Below, piece after piece: positions 59,012 to 64,000 of a stretch of DNA of 64,000 bases (within the stretch, counting starts at the first letter, position 1; each line of letters begins with the position of its first letter). Under the pieces are notes generated by a model. The model was not told the DNA's origin. It made no database searches and was given only the letters and a program-made list of their open reading frames with translations. The DNA comes from Bauldia sp965232525. Its GTDB lineage: Bacteria > Pseudomonadota > Alphaproteobacteria > Rhizobiales > Kaistiaceae. The DNA lies in contig NZ_OZ246980.1 in assembly GCF_965232525.1 (NCBI RefSeq), positions 2,356,001-2,420,000 of the forward strand, in the 5' to 3' direction. The position numbers and the translations under genes are program-made.

Positions 59012-59410
59012 ATGAAACGTATCCTTGCTTTCACCGCCATCGCTGCGCTGCTGGTGCCTGTTCCGGCAATGGCGGAACGGATTACCAACCCGGTTGCTGT
59101 CTTCTCCGGGCTCGACAAGATCACCGGACGGATCATCTCCTTCGATGTCTACATCGACGAAACGGTCCAGTTCGGCGCGCTGCAGGTGACGCCGCGCGTT
59201 TGCTACACACGGCCGCCGACCGAGACGCCTCTCACTGACGCTTTTGTCGAGGTCGACGAGATCACCCTTGATCGGAAGGTGCGCCGCATCTTCTCTGGCT
59301 GGATGTTTGCCGCCAGTCCCGGGCTCCACGCGGTCGATCACCCCGTCTACGATGTCTGGCTCGCCGACTGTAAAACATCCTCGCCGGTGGCCCCGCCGTC
59401 CCAGCGGTAA
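59012..59410 (+). CDS. DUF2155 domain periplasmic protein
   Basis: 132 residues with a signal peptide (FTAIAALLVPVPAMA, cleavage near residue 21). The mature part shows the DUF2155 pattern: AVFSGLDKITGRIISFDVYIDE, ALQVTPRVCYTRPPTE and RIFSGWMFAASPGLHAVDHPVYDVWLADC with conserved cysteines (split: FSGWMFAASPGL, PVYDVWLADC). Function unknown. It is convergent with aat and their coding regions overlap by 64 bp, as often seen in this alphaproteobacterial gene order. Confidence 0.87.
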   Translation: MKRILAFTAIAALLVPVPAMAERITNPVAVFSGLDKITGRIISFDVYIDETVQFGALQVTPRVCYTRPPTETPLTDAFVEVDEITLDRKVRRIFSGWMFAASPGLHAVDHPVYDVWLADCKTSSPVAPPSQR

Positions 59411-60018
59411 AAGTCGGCGCTGGCTTTGATCGCCGAATCAAGCAGCGTCTGATAGTGGCGGCGATCGATTTCGATGACACCGAACTGAGCCAGATGCCGT
59501 GTGGTGAACTGGGTATCGAGTAGCTGAAACCCGCCTTCCTTAAGTCGCGCCACCAGATGTACCAACGCGATTTTCGAGGCATCGCGTTCGCGGCTGAACA
59601 TGCTCTCGCCGAAAAACGCGCCGCCAAGCCGAACGCCGTACAATCCGCCGATAAGTTCGTTCTGGCGCCAGACCTCGACGGTGTGGCAGTGACCCATGGC
59701 GAAAAGGTCTGAGTAAAGCCTGCGGATGCGCTGATTGATCCAGGTCTTGGCTCGGCCGGGGGCCGGGTCGGCACACCCTTCGATCACGCTGTCAAAATCA
59801 GAGTCGATACGGACTTCAAAATCACCCCTTGTGATACTTCGCTTAAGGCGTCGGGGTATGTGAAACTCTTCGAGGGGCAGGACGCCGCGCGACTCCGGTT
59901 CGATCCAGTAGAGACCCGGGTCATCCGCCGCTTCCGCCATCGGAAAGATGCCCACCGCATAAGCCTTCAGCAGAACCTGCGGCGTGATCTCCAGAAGTAT
60001 GTCATCCCGTGCGGCCAT
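59347..60018 (-). CDS. aat: leucyl/phenylalanyl-tRNA-protein transferase
   Basis: 223 residues from ATG 60018; longer starts (frame open to 60159) overlap accC deeply and are not conserved. Family blocks: LLKAYAVGIFPMAE near residue 15, YWIEPESRGVLPLEEFHIPRR (core PESRGVLPL), GLYGVRLGGAFFGESMFSRERDASK (core GESMFS) and FQLLDTQFTTRHL. Transfers Leu or Phe from tRNA to N-terminal Arg or Lys of proteins for N-end-rule degradation by ClpAP. Overlaps the end of accC by 17 bp. Confidence 0.93.
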   Translation of the reverse strand: MAARDDILLEITPQVLLKAYAVGIFPMAEAADDPGLYWIEPESRGVLPLEEFHIPRRLKRSITRGDFEVRIDSDFDSVIEGCADPAPGRAKTWINQRIRRLYSDLFAMGHCHTVEVWRQNELIGGLYGVRLGGAFFGESMFSRERDASKIALVHLVARLKEGGFQLLDTQFTTRHLAQFGVIEIDRRHYQTLLDSAIKASADFYRWDGGATGEDVLQSASQTS

Positions 60019-61384
60019 GCGCATCGACGCTCGCCGACAACCGTTTCTCCAGCCAATGGATATCATATTGTCCGGCGACGATTTCTTCGTCCACAACCAG
60101 GTCGCGGAACAACGGTATGGTCGTCCGGATTCCGTCGATAACGAACTCGTCCAGCGCACGCCGAAGCCGCATCATGCATTCAGTTCGATCGCGGCCGTGA
60201 ACGATCAGCTTGCCGATCAGGCTGTCGTAGAACGGAGGGATGCGGTAGCCCTGATAAACGGCCGAATCGACCCGCACGCCGAGGCCGCCGGGCGGATGGT
60301 AGTTGGCGATCCGTCCAGGCGAGGCAGCGAAGGTCCTCGGGTCTTCCGCGTTTATCCGGCATTCGATGGCGTGGCCTTCGAAGGTCACCGCGTCCTGACC
60401 GAACGAGATGCCGCGTCCGGCCGCAATCCGGATTTGCTCGTTGACAAGGTCGATACCCGTGATCGCTTCCGTGACCGGGTGTTCGACCTGGAGCCGGGTG
60501 TTCATTTCTATGAAGTAGAACTCGCCGTTCTCGAAAAGGAACTCGACGGTTCCCGCCCCGGAATAGCCGAGCGATCCGACCGCGTCCGCGACGACGCCGC
60601 CGATCCGGCTCCGTGCTTCCTCGTCGATGACCGGCGAGGGGCCTTCTTCCCAGACCTTCTGATGGCGGCGTTGCAGCGAGCAGTCCCGCTCGCCGAGGTG
60701 AACGCCACTGTTCTTACCATCGCCCAGGACCTGTATCTCGATGTGGCGCGGCTTGCCGAGATACTTCTCGACATAGAGGGCGTCGTCGCCAAACGATGCG
60801 CGGGCCTCGGCGCGAGCGGTGGCAAAGGCGTCCGGCAATTCGTCAGGGGTGCGCGCGACTTTCATCCCCTTGCCGCCGCCGCCGGCCGCGGCCTTGATCA
60901 GGACCGGATAACCCACCTCCGCGGCGATCTTACGAGCGGCGATTTCGTTGGCGACACCACCGTCCGACCCGGGGACGATCGGGATTCCAAGCCGCTCGGC
61001 CGTCTTCTTGGCTTCGATCTTGTCGCCCATGATCCGGATATGCTCGGCACTCGGTCCGATGAACGCGACCTTGTGGGCCTCCAGGATCTCCGCGAACCGT
61101 GCGTTCTCGGAGAGGAAGCCGTATCCGGGATGAACAGCATCGGCGCCGGTGATCTCGCAGGCGGCCAGTATTTGTGGGATGTTGAGATAGGAGTCGCGCG
61201 CCGGCGGCGGACCGATGCACACGCTTTCATCAGCCAGGCGTACGTGCATCGCGTCTTCATCAGCCGTCGAGTGGACGGCGACAGTGGCGATGCCAAGCTC
61301 CTTGCAGGCGCGCAACACCCGCAGGGCGATTTCGCCCCGATTGGCGATCAGGATTTTTCCGAACAGGGGCGGCGCCGCGTTCAT
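60002..61384 (-). CDS. accC: acetyl-CoA carboxylase, biotin carboxylase subunit
   Basis: 460 residues. FGKILIANRGEIALRVLRAC at the start, ATP-grasp glycine loop KAAAGGGGKGMK near 160, and EMNTRLQVEHPVTE near 287 with catalytic residues. Carboxylates biotin on AccB with ATP and bicarbonate, the first half-step of fatty-acid synthesis. Its ATG overlaps the accB stop (ATGA), so the two are coupled. Confidence 0.96.
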   Translation of the reverse strand: MNAAPPLFGKILIANRGEIALRVLRACKELGIATVAVHSTADEDAMHVRLADESVCIGPPPARDSYLNIPQILAACEITGADAVHPGYGFLSENARFAEILEAHKVAFIGPSAEHIRIMGDKIEAKKTAERLGIPIVPGSDGGVANEIAARKIAAEVGYPVLIKAAAGGGGKGMKVARTPDELPDAFATARAEARASFGDDALYVEKYLGKPRHIEIQVLGDGKNSGVHLGERDCSLQRRHQKVWEEGPSPVIDEEARSRIGGVVADAVGSLGYSGAGTVEFLFENGEFYFIEMNTRLQVEHPVTEAITGIDLVNEQIRIAAGRGISFGQDAVTFEGHAIECRINAEDPRTFAASPGRIANYHPPGGLGVRVDSAVYQGYRIPPFYDSLIGKLIVHGRDRTECMMRLRRALDEFVIDGIRTTIPLFRDLVVDEEIVAGQYDIHWLEKRLSASVDAHGRTG

Positions 61385-61848
61385 TCGATGATCATCAGGG
61401 GCTCGCCGTATTCGACCGGCTGTCCGTCCTCCACAAGTATGCTGGTCAGCGTGCCACCTCTGGGCGCCGGGATGTGGTTCATCGTCTTCATGGCCTCGAC
61501 GATCATCACGGTCTGGCCCTCGCGGACATGCTCGCCGACGTCGACATAGGGGCGAGATCCCGGTTCCGGTGCCAGATAGGCGGTGCCAACCATTGGCGAG
61601 AGTACGGCGCCCGGATGATCGGCAGGGTCGTCCGCTGCGGCCGTCGGTGCCGCAGGCTCGGCTGCCCCCGCCGCCACTGGAGACGCGGCGGTTGGCGCGA
61701 CTGCGACGGCCGTCGGCGTCGCGCTGCGCGCTACGCGTATTCTCGTTCCATCGTTCTCAAATTCGATCTCGGTGAGACCGGTTTCCGTCAAAAGCTCGGC
61801 GAGCTCGCGAATAAGGTCGTGGTCGACGCTTTTCTTGTTTTCGCTCAT
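61381..61848 (-). CDS. accB: acetyl-CoA carboxylase, biotin carboxyl carrier protein
   Basis: 155 residues. An N-terminal helical segment (LIRELAELLTETGLTEIEFE), a Pro/Ala-rich linker (about 48-80) and a C-terminal biotinyl domain with the modified lysine in VEAMKTMNHI near residue 120. Carries carboxybiotin between AccC and the transcarboxylase. Ten bp downstream of aroQ. Confidence 0.95.
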   Translation of the reverse strand: MSENKKSVDHDLIRELAELLTETGLTEIEFENDGTRIRVARSATPTAVAVAPTAASPVAAGAAEPAAPTAAADDPADHPGAVLSPMVGTAYLAPEPGSRPYVDVGEHVREGQTVMIVEAMKTMNHIPAPRGGTLTSILVEDGQPVEYGEPLMIIE

Positions 61849-61857
61849 GCGTCCTCT

Positions 61858-62301
61858 TTAGCCGCGCGCGGCGATGACCTGCTTGATGGCCGCAATCGCC
61901 AGAATGTAGCCTGTCGGACCAAGTCCGCAGATCACCCCCACCGCCACTGGCGAGATATGGGAATGATGGCGGAAAGTTTCACGGGTAAAGATGTTTGAAA
62001 GGTGAACTTCGATCGCCGGTTTACCCGCCGCGCGGATCGCGTCGTGAATCGCGATGGAGGTATGGCTGTAGGCGCCCGGGTTTATGACGATTCCGTCCGC
62101 CGAGTCGGCGGCCTCCTGGATCCAGTCGACCAGGATTCCTTCGTGGTTGCTTTGGCGGAAATCCACGGAAAGGCCGGCCTCGCGGCCGGCAGTGCGGCAC
62201 TCCTCACCGATTTCTTCGAGGCTCTTGCCGCCATAGATACCCGGTTCGCGCCGACCGAGCATGTTGAGATTGGGTCCGTTGAGGACAAAGATCGTTGCCA
62301 T
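61858..62301 (-). CDS. aroQ: 3-dehydroquinate dehydratase, type II
   Basis: 147 residues from ATG 62301, the usual family start (IFVLNGPNLNMLGRREPGIYG with the catalytic Tyr and Arg) although the frame opens at 62352. The catalytic histidine is in INPGAYSHTSIAIHDAI near 101. Dehydrates 3-dehydroquinate in the shikimate pathway as a dodecamer. The order aroQ-accB-accC is frequent in alphaproteobacteria. Confidence 0.95.
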   Translation of the reverse strand: MATIFVLNGPNLNMLGRREPGIYGGKSLEEIGEECRTAGREAGLSVDFRQSNHEGILVDWIQEAADSADGIVINPGAYSHTSIAIHDAIRAAGKPAIEVHLSNIFTRETFRHHSHISPVAVGVICGLGPTGYILAIAAIKQVIAARG

Positions 62302-62441
62302 CTCCGACCCGCTTAGGTCCGACTCGATGGCGGCTGCACAACCGCGCCGCATGAAACGGCGCCGTTATAAGGGCTTGGCCGCGCCAGGGAAAGCGAAATG
62401 CGGGCCGTTCGGCTGAGATTGTGGACGGTTGCAGGAGGAGC

Positions 62442-63320
62442 TCAGCAGACCGTCGTTTCGCAATTGTGTCGGGCAGTTAGAATCCGGTCACGCAGCGCAT
62501 CGTATCCAACCGCTCCGATCACCACGTCGCTGGCCAAGACGTACGAGGGGGTGCCAGTAAGCGAAAGCTCGTTGGCGAGGGTGAAAACCTCGGTGAGCGT
62601 GTCGTCCACCTCGTCGGCGTCGATCTGCTCAAGCAACGCGTCGGTGTCGATGCCGAACTCCTCGGCGACAGCGATGGCGATTGCGCCGTTTACCTGGCCG
62701 GGTTGGGTCAGCAGCGCCTCGTGGAATTCTTCTATTTTATCCGGCGCGACCAGGCTTACGGCGATGGAAACTTGCGCTGCCTCGACAGAGCCTTCCCCGA
62801 GAACCGGGAATTCCTTCAGAACAACCCGCAGGTTCTCGTCCTCTTCGATCAGTCGTTTCATGTCATCGAGAGCGCGACGGCAGAAGCCACAGTTGTAGTC
62901 GAAGAACTCGACGATCGTAACATCGCCGTCCGGATTACCCAGGACTACCTGACGCTCCGAGCTGAAGAGGAGGTCCTTGTTGACTTCGATGGCCGCCATC
63001 TGCGCTTCACGCTCAGCCTCTTCCTGGCGGCGCTGGAATTCCTCCATGGCGTCGCGGATGATTTCCGGGTTGGCGATGAGGTGGGATCGAATGGTCGTCT
63101 CGACTTCGCGCTTCTGCTGATCGGACAGTCCGGCGACGACGGTCGGCTCAGGAGTCGCTGGCGCCAGCAGTTCGGGATTGTTCTCCAGGTATTCCTTCAC
63201 AGCCGCTTCGGTCACGGCAGTACTCGGTCCACGTCCGGTGACTTCGACGCCGATCAGGTAGCCCACCGCGCCAACGACGATGGCGCCGATGACGGCGATT
63301 GCGATGTGGGACTGCTTCAT
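62442..63320 (-). CDS. DsbA-family thiol-disulfide oxidoreductase
   Basis: 292 residues. An N-terminal hydrophobic anchor (IAIAVIGAIVVGAVGYLIG, residues 6-24), a charged helical linker (about 60-110), then a thioredoxin-fold domain with the active site CGFC in FFDYNCGFCRRALDD near residue 145 and the cis-proline loop LTGTPSYV near 254. A second cysteine pair lies near the C-terminus (HNCETTVC). Acts in the periplasm on protein disulfides; related to Com1-like DsbA proteins. Precedes aroQ. Confidence 0.9.
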   Translation of the reverse strand: MKQSHIAIAVIGAIVVGAVGYLIGVEVTGRGPSTAVTEAAVKEYLENNPELLAPATPEPTVVAGLSDQQKREVETTIRSHLIANPEIIRDAMEEFQRRQEEAEREAQMAAIEVNKDLLFSSERQVVLGNPDGDVTIVEFFDYNCGFCRRALDDMKRLIEEDENLRVVLKEFPVLGEGSVEAAQVSIAVSLVAPDKIEEFHEALLTQPGQVNGAIAIAVAEEFGIDTDALLEQIDADEVDDTLTEVFTLANELSLTGTPSYVLASDVVIGAVGYDALRDRILTARHNCETTVC

Positions 63321-63356
63321 GTTGAGGCTCCGTGGGCGCGAAAGGCGGAAGTCACA

Positions 63357-64000
63357 TTACTTAGGTGGGGTATAGGCGATGATATCCTCGGCGCGAACCC
63401 ATCCCGGTGATCCGGTCTTCAATCTTTCTTGAGCCCGAGTCGCGTGAATCTTGGCATCCTTATAGTTCCCTTGGACAAACAGACCTTCCGCGGTCGCGAG
63501 TTCGGCGCGGGGAATATTACCGGACAGCGCATGAGCCCGGGCCAAGGTCCGCCATCCGATCGGCACGTCCGGGGTGGACTGCAGCCCGACGGTCAGATTC
63601 TTGATCGCAATATTGACGTTGTCGGCCTGTTCTGTCGCCACCAGCGCCTGCCCGTACATGATACGCAGCAAACCCGATCCTGGCGCCAGCGAGACGGCCT
63701 GGCCTAGTGGTCCGATCGCTTCAGCCGGGCGGGCGTTCTCAAGAAGGGCCTGGCCCTTCAGCTCCCAAAAGAACGGATTGTCGGGCTGAGCCTGGATCAA
63801 TTCGTCGATCCGCTTGATCGCTGGCTCAAGGGCGCCGGCGCGATACGCTGCGATCGCCCGCGCATAGCGCGCCGGGAGGCTCGTGTCGCTCGGTGGAAAC
63901 CGTCGTCCGACCTGCTGGGGTGTCAATGTGAAGCCCACGAGCTTGGCCCGAACGAGATCGTGGCGGCGCTGCAAGTCGGCCGAGTCGGTTTTATTGGCGT
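63357..64000 (-). CDS. M48 metalloprotease family protein, C-terminal TPR part (cut by window end)
   Basis: The frame is open to the window end, so the N-terminal protease domain with HExxH lies outside. Visible are the family segment (ADLQRRHDLVRAKLVGF, just after the protease domain) and TPR-like helical repeats (YARAIAAYRAGALEPAIKRID; PFFWELKGQALLENARPAEAI and others). The layout matches BepA/YfgC-type periplasmic proteases that maintain outer-membrane proteins. Gene order with the DsbA-like gene is typical for this clade. Confidence 0.85.
   Translation of the reverse strand, partial: ANKTDSADLQRRHDLVRAKLVGFTLTPQQVGRRFPPSDTSLPARYARAIAAYRAGALEPAIKRIDELIQAQPDNPFFWELKGQALLENARPAEAIGPLGQAVSLAPGSGLLRIMYGQALVATEQADNVNIAIKNLTVGLQSTPDVPIGWRTLARAHALSGNIPRAELATAEGLFVQGNYKDAKIHATRAQERLKTGSPGWVRAEDIIAYTPPK

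Noticed and set aside
59984..61549. 521-codon forward frame opposite accC
   Set aside because: Antisense shadow of accC/accB; the coding strand is certain from biotin carboxylase motifs.
1..64000. CRISPR arrays and insertion sequences
   Set aside because: No regularly spaced direct repeats of 23-40 bp and no transposase or terminal inverted repeats were seen.

Overview
The window reads as high-GC alphaproteobacterial chromosome, most likely Hyphomicrobiales (Rhizobiales), with a short-tailed prophage in the middle. The basis is the polyol cassette of the smoEFGK-mtlK type at the left edge, and a core block at the right edge (M48 peptidase, DsbA-like, aroQ, accB, accC, aat, DUF2155) whose order I recognise from that group. 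A GcrA-like phage protein fits the same assignment. No database search was possible, so family names come from recognised motifs.

Layout. (1) 1-5219: polyol ABC importer (binding protein cut by the window edge, two permeases, ATPase) and a mannitol-type dehydrogenase. (2) 5233-13450: an immunity-like region. It has an S24 repressor, two oppositely directed promoters 3.8 kb apart that each carry the same 15-bp palindrome in a 17-bp -35/-10 spacer, a short leftward operon, a GcrA-like gene and several non-phage genes (GAP-type membrane protein, secreted protein, LysR, CBS pair, AI-2E permease, DUF2267). (3) 13485-13577: a consensus promoter followed about 35 bp later by an intrinsic terminator, resembling the lambda PR'-tR' arrangement, just before the packaging genes. 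(4) 13594-26548: terminase, portal (split between two frames), scaffold, SU10-like capsid, adaptor, stabilisation protein and tail fibre, with two reverse-strand cargo genes between portal and scaffold. (5) 26593-36188: an unusual late region of small proteins, most starting with an LLG...GLLG tag and sharing a DNA motif at the start codon, plus a 1056-residue putative internal virion protein and a glycine-rich tail protein. (6) 36428-38273: GH19 endolysin, small membrane proteins, strong terminator. I found no integrase, replication gene or tape measure, so this is a podovirus-type, possibly defective or domesticated prophage.

(7) 38605-43266: a 1533-residue DUF11/DUF7507-type repeat protein with a degenerate RTX end. 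(8) 43341-55707: a carbohydrate locus (sulfatase, aldose epimerase, hydroxyproline epimerase, LacI regulator, ABC importer, GH38 alpha-mannosidase), suggesting uptake and breakdown of mannosides or sulfated glycans. (9) 55962-57370: an overlapping two-gene unit with a DUF6932-like member. (10) 57519-64000: UDP-glucose dehydrogenase and the core block, ending in an M48 peptidase cut by the window.

The most unusual part is 27.9-35.1 kb: a tandem family of small late proteins with a common N-terminal tag and otherwise mostly unrelated bodies, which I interpret (inference only) as virion-packaged or ejected cargo.
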